A stretch of DNA of 64,000 nucleotides from Abyssalbus ytuae. Lineage in GTDB: Bacteria > Bacteroidota > Bacteroidia > Flavobacteriales > Flavobacteriaceae. Each line of letters begins with the position of its first letter. The stretch's first letter is position 1. The notes beneath the pieces were generated by a model. That model searched no databases and had not been told where the DNA came from. It was given only the letters and a program-made list of their open reading frames with translations. Position numbers and translations under genes: made by a program. The DNA is taken from contig NZ_CP094358.1 of NCBI RefSeq assembly GCF_022807975.1, positions 1,426,001 to 1,490,000 of the forward strand, written 5' to 3'. Below are positions 45,174 to 54,192 of the stretch, in pieces.

Positions 45174-46838
45174 ATGAGGAATTTTTTTTTAAGTCTTTTT
45201 GCTGTTCTTACATTTATTGGTACAGCTTCTTCCCAGGAAATTGAAAATGATTGGAAATCATCAACAGATAAAAGTTTTTTAAAAATTAACAATGATGATT
45301 TTACTTTTTATTCCCCTCAAATTGATTCATTAACTTTTGCCGGAAGCTATATACATCAAAACAACAATCTTATATTTTATTTTAATACTCCAAACGACAG
45401 TATTGCCAAATATAAAATAGCCAAATTAAATGACTCAACCCTAGTATTCAGCGATAAAAAATTCACATATACTTTTACGCCCGAAATAAAAAGCACCTCT
45501 CCGGCTAACATCAAATCAGGAGTAATAAAGCCCAGTGAAGGATTTTCCCTTTACAGTCTTTTCAGAGGCGCCCTTGGGATGATTGTTCTGTTGATAATTG
45601 CTTATATTTTTAGCAGTAACAGGAAAGCAATAAACTGGAAAACGGTAGGTATAGGAACAGCATCCCAATTATTATTAGCCATTGGCGTGCTTAAGGTTTC
45701 CTTTATCCAGGCAATATTTGAGTGGGTAGGACAAAGATTTGTAGACATTCTTAATTTCACCAGGGCCGGAAGCGAATTTCTTCTTGGTAATATGATGGAT
45801 GTAAGTAGCTTTGGATTCATTTTCATTTTTCAAATATTGCCTACAATTATCTTCTTTTCAGCTTTAACTTCCCTGCTTTTTTACCTGGGAGTGATTCAAA
45901 AAGTAGTACAGGCAATGGCCTGGGTGCTCACAAAACTATTAAACATCTCCGGTGCCGAGAGTTTATCGGTGGCAGGTAATATATTTTTAGGACAAACTGA
46001 AGCCCCTCTAATGATTAAAGCTTACCTCGAGCGCATGACACGCTCTGAAATACTATTGGTAATGATTGGAGGTATGGCCACTGTAGCAGGAGGAGTTTTA
46101 GCTGCATATATTGGTTTTTTGGGGGGTGATGACGAAGTACTGAGATTACAATTTGCCAAACACCTGCTTGCAGCCTCTGTTATGGCAGCTCCCGGAGCGA
46201 TCGTTATATCAAAAATGTTGTATCCTCAACAAGCAGAAATTAACACAAATGTTAAAGTCTCTATAGATAAAATCGGATCTAATATTCTTGATGCAATTGC
46301 AAACGGAACCACCGAAGGTCTCAAACTCGCAGCCAATGTTGGTGCAATGCTGCTTGTTTTTATTGCTTTTATTGCTATGATAAATGGTATTTTAGGATGG
46401 ATAGGGAATATAACATCGCTCAACACAGTATTATCAGACAATACTCCTTATGATAGTTTTTCGTTAGAGTCTATCCTCGGGTTTGTTTTTGCTCCTTTAA
46501 TGTGGCTTATTGGTGTAGCCAAAGAAGATATGATGTTGATGGGCCAGTTATTGGGCATTAAACTGGCAGCCAGTGAATTTGTTGGTTACGTACAACTTGC
46601 CGAATTAAAGAACACTGCCAGTGCAATGCATTTAACCTACAACAAATCGGTTATTATGGCTACGTATATGCTTTGCGGTTTTGCTAATTTTGCTTCTATC
46701 GGAATTCAAATTGGTGGTATTGGATCCCTCGCACCCGGACAAAGAAAAAATTTATCTGAATTCGGCATGAAAGCAGTTTTGGGTGGTACATTAGCCTCAT
46801 TATTATCGGCAACTATTGCAGGGATGATTATCGGCTAA
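45174..46838 (+). CDS. CNT-family concentrative nucleoside transporter with N-terminal extension
   Basis: The 554 residues start with a signal-peptide-like segment (about 1-21, ending ASSQ) and a roughly 100-residue extracytoplasmic beta-rich region. The CNT/NupC transporter core follows (from about residue 125), with about nine helices, a nucleoside-gate motif GQTEAPL near 278 and a late AGFAN-like CGFANFASIGIQIGG. It imports nucleosides with H+ or Na+. The N-terminal extension is absent from E. coli NupC and of unknown use. Its last 36 bases overlap the convergent gene at 46803-47360. Confidence 0.88.
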   Translation: MRNFFLSLFAVLTFIGTASSQEIENDWKSSTDKSFLKINNDDFTFYSPQIDSLTFAGSYIHQNNNLIFYFNTPNDSIAKYKIAKLNDSTLVFSDKKFTYTFTPEIKSTSPANIKSGVIKPSEGFSLYSLFRGALGMIVLLIIAYIFSSNRKAINWKTVGIGTASQLLLAIGVLKVSFIQAIFEWVGQRFVDILNFTRAGSEFLLGNMMDVSSFGFIFIFQILPTIIFFSALTSLLFYLGVIQKVVQAMAWVLTKLLNISGAESLSVAGNIFLGQTEAPLMIKAYLERMTRSEILLVMIGGMATVAGGVLAAYIGFLGGDDEVLRLQFAKHLLAASVMAAPGAIVISKMLYPQQAEINTNVKVSIDKIGSNILDAIANGTTEGLKLAANVGAMLLVFIAFIAMINGILGWIGNITSLNTVLSDNTPYDSFSLESILGFVFAPLMWLIGVAKEDMMLMGQLLGIKLAASEFVGYVQLAELKNTASAMHLTYNKSVIMATYMLCGFANFASIGIQIGGIGSLAPGQRKNLSEFGMKAVLGGTLASLLSATIAGMIIG

Positions 46839-47360
46839 TAAGCTATGAGCAGGAATTTTAAAGTTTATAACCACTTCTTCTTTTACTTTAACTAAACCCA
46901 GTAATTTAGTGGGTGGTTCAATTTCATAATCCCTGAGATTTATTTCCTGTAGCCCTTCAAAATAATGCATATTTTCATTCTCAGATATTTCCATGTCTAT
47001 AAAATAATCATTTTTAACATCTTTAATCTGAATTGACAATTTTGCTTCCACTTTCTGAGAGGTATAATTAAGACAGGCAATATTTAACTTTATTACAGGA
47101 AATTTATCCGCCTCAAATAATCTTTTCAAATCCTTCTCTATCATTTTTTTAGGGCATGAAAAAGCTGCAACCGGTATTTCTATATTACCTGGCTTCTTAC
47201 TACCAGGATAGCACCAGATAAAACTCTCTTCGTTACATTTACACTCAAACTTATCAAGGTTAGTAGTTACCTGTACCTCTATTTCTCCTTGTGCATAATT
47301 ATAGTGTATGAGAGAAATAGTTAAAATAATAGTAAGTAATCCTTTGCTTAAATAGTTCAC
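46803..47360 (-). CDS. Secreted YceI-like protein, Cys-rich
   Basis: The 185 residues have a signal peptide (about 1-23, ending NYAQ) and weak similarity to YceI folds: the ending motifs INLRDYEIEPPTKLLGLVKVKEEVVINF resemble FNLSDFNIEAPTALLG in the YceI protein at 48828, given here as a comparison. It has several Cys (CKCNEES, WCYPG, FSCPKK), atypical for YceI. The C-terminal NHPCNSCR is encoded antisense to the transporter's end, so it may be a recent extension. The likely role, lipid or quinone binding in the periplasm, is a weak inference. Confidence 0.65.
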   Translation of the reverse strand: MNYLSKGLLTIILTISLIHYNYAQGEIEVQVTTNLDKFECKCNEESFIWCYPGSKKPGNIEIPVAAFSCPKKMIEKDLKRLFEADKFPVIKLNIACLNYTSQKVEAKLSIQIKDVKNDYFIDMEISENENMHYFEGLQEINLRDYEIEPPTKLLGLVKVKEEVVINFKIPAHSLLADNHPCNSCR

Positions 47361-47452
47361 AACGAGATTTTTATTTTTAAAAATAAAAAAATATATTCTT
47401 CCTGTTAATATAAAAACTTTTTTGAAGTAATGTTTTTATTATTAAGGGTAAA

Positions 47453-47497
47453 GAGAGCAGCGCTAATAAATGGGATTACTTATATAACACTGCCCTC
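47453..47497 (-). terminator. Possible terminator or hairpin after the porin gene
   Basis: An imperfect stem GAGAGCAG (47453-47460) / CTGCCCTC (47490-47497) with a long A/T loop, 37 bases beyond the porin stop on the minus strand. The following T tract is weak. Confidence 0.3.
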
Positions 47498-47533
47498 TGA
47501 TTGAAATACACTGTAATTAAATATGATAAGTTT

Positions 47534-48802
47534 TTAGAATGATATTACTGCTTCAACCATCAAACCTTTAAACTCTCCTCCTTCTAATATATCTCCGGCA
47601 GGATAATCTTTATGTTGTTGGTTTACATATTCAACTTTTGTTAGAATATTATCTGTTAAGAACCATCCGGCTGCTACCTGAATTCTGTTTATGTTAATTT
47701 CATCGGTATATCCTCTGGGAGTAGCATTTACCGTAGTATATCTTGAGCCTATATAAAAGTTTTCATTAGCGCCGAACCTGTAAAGTAATTCTCCGGCCAT
47801 TTGAGTAGCTTCTCTGTCATCAGCTTCATTTACACCCTTTCCTTTTGCAAATTCTATATTTCCGAATAATTCTAGCCCATTATATTTTATAAAAGGGTTG
47901 AAGACCAAAGCATGTACTTTTTCATTAAATGAAGGATTAAAACGTCCTGAACGGAAATTACTGTTTGCTGTTGCATCTTCTGCTTCAAGCACATAATAAT
48001 ACCTGGAGCCTCCCCTGTCACCTGCATACAAAGTGTTATTTGCAGACTGGTTTGTTGAATAATAGGATGCTGTTAAACGTGTTCTGAGCTCGGGATTTAT
48101 TTGCTTATCAAAACCAGCTTTAAGATAAACTGAAAGGTCTGCATTGGTATGGTTTGTTACATCTCCTTTAATTTCACCATTAGAAAGTCCTAACATCCCT
48201 ATAAACCCATTTTTCTGAAAATAAACTTCTCCACCTATTTCAGTAGCAAAAGCATCCATTATAAGATTCCCAACAAACGGGTTATAAAAAGCATTTCCGT
48301 TATCAGTTCTTCTAAAATGGGCATCCCCGTAGTTAATTTCCATATGTCCAACCTTAATAGTTACATATTTCATAAGGTTATCAAAAAACTCTCCTTTTAC
48401 AAAGGGAAGTTTATCCATTTGTATGTAACCTCCTTTAACCCAGGTTTCTTCATGGTGTCTTGATGAAAGATAGGTAACCAGGTTCATTCTTACACCATCG
48501 GCCAACTGAACATCAATGTTTAAGTTAGCAGTAGCCAGGTTAAACTCGTTTCCAATATCAGCTAAAGGAACTCCGGATTCATTAGAGTGTTCTATGGCCT
48601 GGAATTGCAATGCAAATGCACCCCCTACTCTAACTTTTAATTTATCAAATTGAGAACTGCTGTCAATTTTGGTTGTTTCAAACTTATTAATACTGTTTTT
48701 GCCAGGCTCATTGTAGAAAGCCATTTCTGTTTGATTTTGAGACAGCACTGTACTACCTGTGAGCAACATAATTATTGTTGCAAATACTAAGATTCTTTTC
48801 AT
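47534..48802 (-). CDS. Outer-membrane porin-like beta-barrel protein
   Basis: The 422 residues have a signal peptide (about 1-21, ending VLSQ), a short linker and a beta-barrel with alternating amphipathic strands and a C-terminal strand ending in Phe (VEAVISF), typical of outer-membrane proteins. Overall features fit the OprO/OprP-like or bacterial porin families. The transported solute cannot be read. It lies 25 bases after a YceI-family gene and is probably co-transcribed with it. Confidence 0.72.
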   Translation of the reverse strand: MKRILVFATIIMLLTGSTVLSQNQTEMAFYNEPGKNSINKFETTKIDSSSQFDKLKVRVGGAFALQFQAIEHSNESGVPLADIGNEFNLATANLNIDVQLADGVRMNLVTYLSSRHHEETWVKGGYIQMDKLPFVKGEFFDNLMKYVTIKVGHMEINYGDAHFRRTDNGNAFYNPFVGNLIMDAFATEIGGEVYFQKNGFIGMLGLSNGEIKGDVTNHTNADLSVYLKAGFDKQINPELRTRLTASYYSTNQSANNTLYAGDRGGSRYYYVLEAEDATANSNFRSGRFNPSFNEKVHALVFNPFIKYNGLELFGNIEFAKGKGVNEADDREATQMAGELLYRFGANENFYIGSRYTTVNATPRGYTDEININRIQVAAGWFLTDNILTKVEYVNQQHKDYPAGDILEGGEFKGLMVEAVISF

Positions 48803-48827
48803 GATCGATTGTTTTTTAATTTTTGAT

Positions 48828-49391
48828 TTAGTTCACTTTGTTTAATTTCACATCGTAGTGAATTGTAACTTCTTCCCCTGTTTTTATAGTTCCCAGTAGA
48901 GCAGTGGGAGCTTCAATATTAAAATCGGAAAGATTAAATGACTTTTTACCAGTAAGCCTTACATCACCGGCATTGCAAGTAATTTTGACCGGTGTTGTAA
49001 ACTCTTTTTTTACACCGGCAATAAACATAGTGCCGGTAAAAGTAGCATTACCTTTTTCATCAATTTTTACACTTTTAAACTCATAGCTTATCTCAGGAAA
49101 TGAAGATTCTTTTAATGCTTCATACATTTTTTTATCCATTCCGTTTTTTCCGCTATCAAGGCTTGTTACTTCAAAGTCGAATTTGAAATCGCTTATATCA
49201 GCAATTTCACCATTTTCAAAAGTGCACACTACCTTTCCGTTAAATTTTTCAACATTACACTCCCAATCATGTAAAGTTGAAGTCCCTGAAACCGAAAGCT
49301 TTGATGAAGGGTCCAAAACCAGGTTTTGAGCCTCCATCATACTCGGGACAGAGAACAGAAGTAATACAAATGTGTAAATAAGTTGTTTCAT
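48828..49391 (-). CDS. YceI-family periplasmic protein
   Basis: About 187 residues from ATG 49391; an upstream ATG at 49412 would put MIHKIKN before the signal peptide. The signal peptide ends near MEAQ (about 22). The mature protein is a YceI lipocalin-like barrel: STLHDWECNVEKFNG is the classic start and FNLSDFNIEAPTALLG the end. YceI proteins bind polyisoprenoids in their barrel, and in many bacteria sit beside electron-transport or membrane proteins. First gene of a probable operon with the porin. Confidence 0.88.
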   Translation of the reverse strand: MKQLIYTFVLLLFSVPSMMEAQNLVLDPSSKLSVSGTSTLHDWECNVEKFNGKVVCTFENGEIADISDFKFDFEVTSLDSGKNGMDKKMYEALKESSFPEISYEFKSVKIDEKGNATFTGTMFIAGVKKEFTTPVKITCNAGDVRLTGKKSFNLSDFNIEAPTALLGTIKTGEEVTIHYDVKLNKVN

Positions 49392-49640
49392 GTTTTTAAT
49401 TTTATGAATCAAAATTATAATCGCATATCAATTAAATTTATGATATATATCATTTTCATAATTTTTATATAAATGACTATAAAACAGTTGATTAAGTTAA
49501 AAATCATCGTTTTTATGAAGAAAATTCTTTCAATTAAAATATTTCTTTTTAAAACTAAACAGACATTTTTAACTACATTTTGTTCATAAATGATACAGAA
49601 CCTGTCAAAATGAGCCTGTAAAGATTTCTATATTTACAGC

Positions 49641-50465
49641 ATGAAAGCATATTTAGATCTTCTTAAACACGTTTTAGAGAACGGTAATCAAAAAGGTGAC
49701 AGAACAGGGACAGGTACTTTGAGTGTATTTGGTTATCAAATGCGTTTTGATTTAAGTGACGGGTTTCCAATGGTGACTACTAAGAAACTTCACTTAAAAT
49801 CCATTATATATGAATTGTTATGGTTTTTAAAAGGAGATACCAATATTGAATATCTTCAACAAAACGGGGTAAGAATATGGAATGAATGGGCTGATGAAAA
49901 TGGTGATTTAGGGCCGGTATACGGCCACCAATGGAGAAACTGGAATAGTGAAGGGATTGATCAGATAAAGGAAGTGATTGAAACACTAAAAAATAATCCT
50001 GACAGTCGAAGAATGCTGGTTTCAGCTTGGAATCCAAGTGTTTTGCCAGATATTTCTGTTTCGTTTTCCGACAATGTAGCCAATGGCAAAGCAGCTTTAC
50101 CTCCCTGTCATGCCTTTTTTCAGTTTTACGTAGCAGAGGGAAAACTTTCCTGCCAGTTATACCAACGTAGTGCCGATATTTTTCTGGGGGTTCCGTTTAA
50201 TATAGCTTCCTATGCCCTGTTAACTATGATGGTGGCACAGGTATGCGGTTATAAACCAGGTGAGTTTATTCATACTTTTGGCGATGCTCATATATATAAT
50301 AATCATATGGAACAGGTTGAATTACAGTTGAGCCGTGAACCACGACCCCTGCCTAAAATGATTATTAACAAAGAAATAAAAGATATTTTCGATTTTAAAT
50401 TTGAAGATTTTTCGCTGGTGGATTACAATCCTCATCCACACATTAAAGGTGCAGTAGCTGTATAG
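49641..50465 (+). CDS. thyA: Thymidylate synthase
   Basis: Methylates dUMP to dTMP with methylene-THF. The 274 residues have catalytic C156 in [11 protein letters not shown], the folate/dUMP sites RTGTGT near 21 and [14 protein letters not shown] near 178, and the C-terminal [11 protein letters not shown] ending in Val. About ten residues before PPCH ([13 protein letters not shown]) form an insert relative to E. coli ThyA. The product dihydrofolate would be recycled by folA at 52557, which is not in the same transcript. Confidence 0.96.
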   Translation: MKAYLDLLKHVLENGNQKGDRTGTGTLSVFGYQMRFDLSDGFPMVTTKKLHLKSIIYELLWFLKGDTNIEYLQQNGVRIWNEWADENGDLGPVYGHQWRNWNSEGIDQIKEVIETLKNNPDSRRMLVSAWNPSVLPDISVSFSDNVANGKAALPPCHAFFQFYVAEGKLSCQLYQRSADIFLGVPFNIASYALLTMMVAQVCGYKPGEFIHTFGDAHIYNNHMEQVELQLSREPRPLPKMIINKEIKDIFDFKFEDFSLVDYNPHPHIKGAVAV

Positions 50466-50502
50466 CTTATAGTCTTGGAAAATAATAAAAGAAAATCGTA
50501 TG

Positions 50503-50541
50503 CTTTTTTTAATAAAAAAAGCATCCCCGCGGGTGGGATGC
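50503..50541 (-). terminator. Terminator of the CBM48 gene
   Basis: GCATCCC (50521-50527) pairs with GGGATGC (50535-50541), and the minus strand continues with a seven-T run. It lies 29 bases after the stop of the minus-strand gene. Confidence 0.75.
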
Positions 50542-50569
50542 TCTTTCGTTCATTACTAACCAATAAATA

Positions 50570-50866
50570 TTAAATTACTAAAACAGCGTTTTCAGTTCCC
50601 GCGTAATCGTTCCACTGATAACGATCGGCTTCAGTATCGTTTATATATGATCCGTCAATTAAATAACGAAATTCATATTCAGAATCTTTAGGTAAATCAA
50701 AAGTACCTTTAAAATTCCCGTTTTTTAATCTCTTCAATTCCCCTTGTGTTGGTTTCCAGTCGTTAAAATCTCCTACTACAGCAACATTTTTTGCTTCTTC
50801 GGCCGGAACTGTAAATGTTACTTTACAAACCGATTTTGTTTTCAAGTATTGTTTGGCTATCGACAT
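50570..50866 (-). CDS. Stand-alone CBM48-like (isoamylase early-set) protein
   Basis: The 98 residues are almost entirely one early-set E/CBM48 immunoglobulin-like domain: VGDFNDWKP near 31 is the carbohydrate-binding signature, also seen in AMPK-beta and glycogen-branching enzymes, and YEFRYLIDG near 62 is typical. There is no signal peptide and no enzyme domain, so it may bind glycogen or another alpha-glucan, or be a scaffold. No glycogen genes are nearby. Function unknown. Confidence 0.82.
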   Translation of the reverse strand: MSIAKQYLKTKSVCKVTFTVPAEEAKNVAVVGDFNDWKPTQGELKRLKNGNFKGTFDLPKDSEYEFRYLIDGSYINDTEADRYQWNDYAGTENAVLVI

Positions 50867-51038
50867 TTTAAAAGCATTTTAATCGCTTAAAACTTCTTCT
50901 AATTTTATGCTAAAGGAATAGATAAAATTTTACTTAAACAACTCTGGGCAAAAGAATTATTAATTTAATAAAATGGCCTTAACCTTAAGAACAAAATGGT
51001 AAAAAAAACCATATGAAAATGCCAATAATAAAATTCAA

Positions 51039-52124
51039 CTATTTAACATTTTTAAGGATGGATGTTATTTTATCAATATCCTTTTTTGAGTTATAAAGAT
51101 GAAAACTCACCCTCAATTTTCCTCCTCTTAAAGAACAAATCACATCTCTGCTTCTTAATTCATTATATCCTTTTTTGCTTACGTTAAGCCCAAATATTGT
51201 AGAGTGTTCTTTTCGGTTTAAAACATAATTATCCAGTAGCTTCAAGTTAGAAAACTTATCTTTTGCATATACGGATAGTTCATTTAAATGTTTTCCAATA
51301 TTTTCTGCCCCTGCTTTGTTAAGCTGGTTTTCTATTGAAAATTTAAGGCTGCCATAGTTTAAAGAATCATGATGGCCCGGTTCAAAATGGCTGGTGAGAT
51401 GATTTTTCCCCTGCAGGAAATCTTCTGTGTGAGGTTCAAATTTAAACGACTGTTTAAAAATGTTACTGCTTAAATGATCTTTGAATATAAGAAACCCGTT
51501 TCCAAAACCGGAAAGCATCCACTTATATCCGCTTGCTCCCAAAATATCTATCCCCGACAATGAAAAATCAAAGGATTCGGTTCCGCAATACTGGGTCCCA
51601 TCTGCTATAAAAAGCACTTCAGGATATTTTGCTTTTAATTCATTAATAAATTTTAAATCTATTTTAACCCCGTTTATATATTGAACAATACTAAATGCAA
51701 ACATGGTGGGTTTTTCCGCTTTAAAAGCTTTTTCTATATTGTCTTCCAGATGTTCATCAATTTCAACAGTAACAAATTCATATCCCCTTGCTTTCACAGG
51801 CCAGTTAACCGAAGGATAATCACCTTCTATCAGCAAAACTTTTTGCCGCCCGTTAAGACCACTCAAAAAAGTATTGAACCCAAACGAAAAATTAGGAACT
51901 AAAACAGTATTCCCGGACTCGGCTTTAAAAAAAGTGGCCACACTTTTCCTTATTTCTTCTAAAAATTGAGGATATGACTCCCGGAATATGCTCCCTTTTA
52001 TAAGGAAATCCAGCTCATGTTCCTGCCGCCAATTGTAAAGGCTTTCGGAAAGGAGTCCGCTTGCTGCAGTATTTACATATGTATATTGACTTACTACCGG
52101 AAAATCTTCAGCATAATTTTTCAT
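51039..52124 (-). CDS. Class V PLP-dependent aminotransferase-like enzyme
   Basis: The 361-residue fold-type I enzyme is related to NifS/kynureninase. PLP lysine K201 lies in GASGYKWMLSGFG, and the cofactor aspartate and histidine-type segment IADGTQYCGT is near 170. It lacks a cysteine desulfurase active-site Cys loop, so sulfur transfer is unlikely. The substrate is unknown. It is divergent from the 2TM-folA operon. The ORF starts MKNYAEDF at ATG 52124. Confidence 0.82.
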   Translation of the reverse strand: MKNYAEDFPVVSQYTYVNTAASGLLSESLYNWRQEHELDFLIKGSIFRESYPQFLEEIRKSVATFFKAESGNTVLVPNFSFGFNTFLSGLNGRQKVLLIEGDYPSVNWPVKARGYEFVTVEIDEHLEDNIEKAFKAEKPTMFAFSIVQYINGVKIDLKFINELKAKYPEVLFIADGTQYCGTESFDFSLSGIDILGASGYKWMLSGFGNGFLIFKDHLSSNIFKQSFKFEPHTEDFLQGKNHLTSHFEPGHHDSLNYGSLKFSIENQLNKAGAENIGKHLNELSVYAKDKFSNLKLLDNYVLNRKEHSTIFGLNVSKKGYNELRSRDVICSLRGGKLRVSFHLYNSKKDIDKITSILKNVK

Positions 52125-52135
52125 CTTTTATTTTA

Positions 52136-52143
52136 TAAATTTG
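52136..52143 (+). promoter_or_regulatory. Candidate -7 box of the 2TM-folA-kinase operon
   Basis: TAAATTTG is an exact TAnnTTTG match, 46 bases before the TTG start of the 2TM gene. Confidence 0.45.
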
Positions 52144-52188
52144 TTGTAATAAAGGTATATAAATAAGCCTTTTTAAATAAAGAATACT

Positions 52189-52560
52189 TTGGAAAAAATA
52201 AATTTAGAACAGCATGAGCTTATAGAAAACGCCCAAAACCGGATTAAACAGAAAAAAAGGTTATACTTTCATTTTGTTGTTTTCGTTGTTGCAGGCATTT
52301 TTATGTACATAACCAACAAAATCCTCCACTTTTATGAAGAACATGACTGGTATGTGTGGGTATTAATTTTGTGGGGATTCTTTTTTGTTCTTCATTTTAT
52401 AAATGTTTTCATTACCAACAAGTTTTTAGGCAGGGAATGGGAACGAAAGCAACGTGAAAAGCTTGTAGCCCTTCAAAAAGATAAAATAGCGGACATAAAA
52501 AGGGAACTGGAACAAAAAACTTCTATATACGAATCAAAAAAAAACCAAAATCCGGAATGA
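52189..52560 (+). CDS. 2TM-domain membrane protein
   Basis: The 123 residues have a charged N-terminus, two membrane helices (about 24-44 and 53-76) and a charged, probably coiled C-terminal tail, the pattern of the 2TM domain found across Bacteroidetes. The start is TTG, because no ATG occurs before the first helix. The stop overlaps the folA ATG by 4 bases, so translation is coupled. Function unknown. Some 2TM domains in this phylum are fused to LytTR regulators, but no regulator domain is present here. Confidence 0.8.
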   Translation: MEKINLEQHELIENAQNRIKQKKRLYFHFVVFVVAGIFMYITNKILHFYEEHDWYVWVLILWGFFFVLHFINVFITNKFLGREWERKQREKLVALQKDKIADIKRELEQKTSIYESKKNQNPE

Positions 52561-53039
52561 TTACAATTATTGCTGCTGCTGCTGAAAATAACGCATTGGG
52601 AAAAGATAATGATCTTGTATGGCATTTACCGGATGATTTTAAACGGTTTAAACAACTCACAACCGGACATTTTATAATTATGGGAAGAAAAACGTTTGAA
52701 TCGTTTCCTAAACCTCTTCCCAACAGAACTCATGTGGTTATTACCCGGCAAACAGATTATAATCCGGATGGATGCATAGTGGTAAATAGTATGGAAAAAG
52801 CACTGGAACTGGCTAAAGATGATCCTCAGCCATTTATTATCGGAGGTGGTGAAATATATAAACTCGGATTACCTTATTGCAATAAAATTGAACTAACAAG
52901 GGTACATGCTTCTTTTGATGCAGATACTTTTTTTCCCGAAATTGAGGAAGGAAAATGGACTCTTATACAATCTACTCACCATCCAAAAGATGACAAACAC
53001 AAGTATGATTTTACTTATTTAACTTACTCAAGAAAATGA
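52557..53039 (+). CDS. folA: Dihydrofolate reductase
   Basis: Reduces dihydrofolate to THF with NADPH. The 160 residues have IIAAAAENNALGKDNDLVW at the start, the catalytic acid in LPDDFKRFK (D26-D27), MGRKTFES near 42 and the NADPH loop IIGGGEIYK near 97. Length and motifs are typical. It overlaps the upstream 2TM gene and the downstream kinase gene by 4 bases each, so the three are tightly coupled. Confidence 0.96.
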   Translation: MITIIAAAAENNALGKDNDLVWHLPDDFKRFKQLTTGHFIIMGRKTFESFPKPLPNRTHVVITRQTDYNPDGCIVVNSMEKALELAKDDPQPFIIGGGEIYKLGLPYCNKIELTRVHASFDADTFFPEIEEGKWTLIQSTHHPKDDKHKYDFTYLTYSRK

Positions 53040-53896
53040 TTTTTGAGAAACTTCAGTTAATCACTCCCATTCTTGAGGCAAGGTTAAAAACGGTTGTTTT
53101 AAACATATACCCACTTACCGGAGGTGATATTAATGATGTTTTTCTAATTGAATATGAAACCGGAAAATTTGTTATTAAAATAAATAGTGCCTACACTTAC
53201 CCCAAAATGTTTGAAGCCGAAAAAACAGGTTTGGAAATTTTAAGAAACAGTAACACAATACAGATACCGGAAGTTTATTTTACAGAAACTGTGAATGACA
53301 TTTCTTTTATCGTTTTAGAATATATTGAACAGGGAAACAGAAAAAAGGATTTCTGGAAAAAATTCGGTACTCAACTGGCAGCTCTTCATAAAACTTCATC
53401 AGATAATTTCGGATTTTATTCTTCCAACTATATTGGTAGCTTGGTTCAAAGTAATGACCGAAAAAATTCTGCTATGGATTTTTATATCAGCCAGCGACTG
53501 GAACCTCAATTTAAACTGGCTTTTAATAACGGTTATATTTTTAAAAACCGGGGAGCTTTTTATAAAAATATAGAAACGGTTATCCCTAACGAAAAACCCT
53601 CCTTAATACATGGCGATTTATGGATGGGAAATTATCTTGTTTCAGATAAAGGAGATCCCTGTTTAATTGACCCTTCCGTTTCCTATTCATTCAGGGAAAT
53701 GGATATAGCTATGATGCATTTATTCGGAGGGTTTGAAGACCTATTGTTTCATGTATATAATGAAATATTTCCTTTAGAGAAAAATTGGAAAAACAGAATG
53801 GATGTCTGGCAACTTTACTATTTGCTTGTACATTTAAATCTTTTTGGCAGCAGTTATTTTGGACGTGTGCAGCAAATATTAAAAAAGTATTGTTAA
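53036..53896 (+). CDS. Fructosamine kinase family protein
   Basis: An APH-like small-molecule kinase of 286 residues. HGDLWMGN with catalytic D194 (H192-G193-D194) and a following LIDPSVSY carrying the metal-binding Asp match the fructosamine-3-kinase family, which repairs glycated amines. It may act on ketosamine-modified proteins or free amino acids in the cytosol. The start overlaps the folA stop by 4 bases. The last residues KYC are followed by a repeat-rich spacer. Confidence 0.87.
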   Translation: MIFEKLQLITPILEARLKTVVLNIYPLTGGDINDVFLIEYETGKFVIKINSAYTYPKMFEAEKTGLEILRNSNTIQIPEVYFTETVNDISFIVLEYIEQGNRKKDFWKKFGTQLAALHKTSSDNFGFYSSNYIGSLVQSNDRKNSAMDFYISQRLEPQFKLAFNNGYIFKNRGAFYKNIETVIPNEKPSLIHGDLWMGNYLVSDKGDPCLIDPSVSYSFREMDIAMMHLFGGFEDLLFHVYNEIFPLEKNWKNRMDVWQLYYLLVHLNLFGSSYFGRVQQILKKYC

Positions 53897-53944
53897 GGTA
53901 AGGGGTTAGATAAATGTTTGGTTTTGCATGGCTGACATAGAGAT

Positions 53945-54056
53945 AATATTTCATAAACTACAGCCACCCAAAATTTCATAGGCAGGAAATAAAAATTTTG
54001 TAGGCACAAAAAAAAATTTCCTAAGCACAAAATATAAATTTCATAGGCACAAAATT
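53945..54056. repeat. Degenerate 21-22 bp tandem repeat
   Basis: Four clear and one weaker copies of a unit like AAATTTCATAGGCACAAAATA. The TTT blocks begin at 53949, 53974, 53996, 54017 and 54039. The 21-22 base period equals about two helical turns, so the phased A/T tracts may bend the DNA. It lies between the convergent fructosamine kinase and murI genes. Open frames across it are repeat artefacts. A small CCCC...GGGG hairpin follows at about 54058-54080. Confidence 0.7.
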
Positions 54057-54192
54057 TAACCCCAGTAAATACAGGGGGTTTCAGGCATGTTTTTATTATC
54101 AATTTAAGGCGTTTTAGCACTATTAAGAATGACTAGAACTACCTTAAATAATACCAATTACAACATGTGAATAGGGAGGAAACCAGAATTTT

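Noticed and set aside
53971-54056. Possible CRISPR-like array
   Set aside because: Units are contiguous and degenerate without spacers, and no cas genes are present.
53893-54120. 75-codon minus-strand ORF with repeated Cys/Leu/Phe segments
   Set aside because: It is a translation of the 21-22 bp tandem repeat and has no family resemblance; repeat length not divisible by three breaks any protein periodicity.
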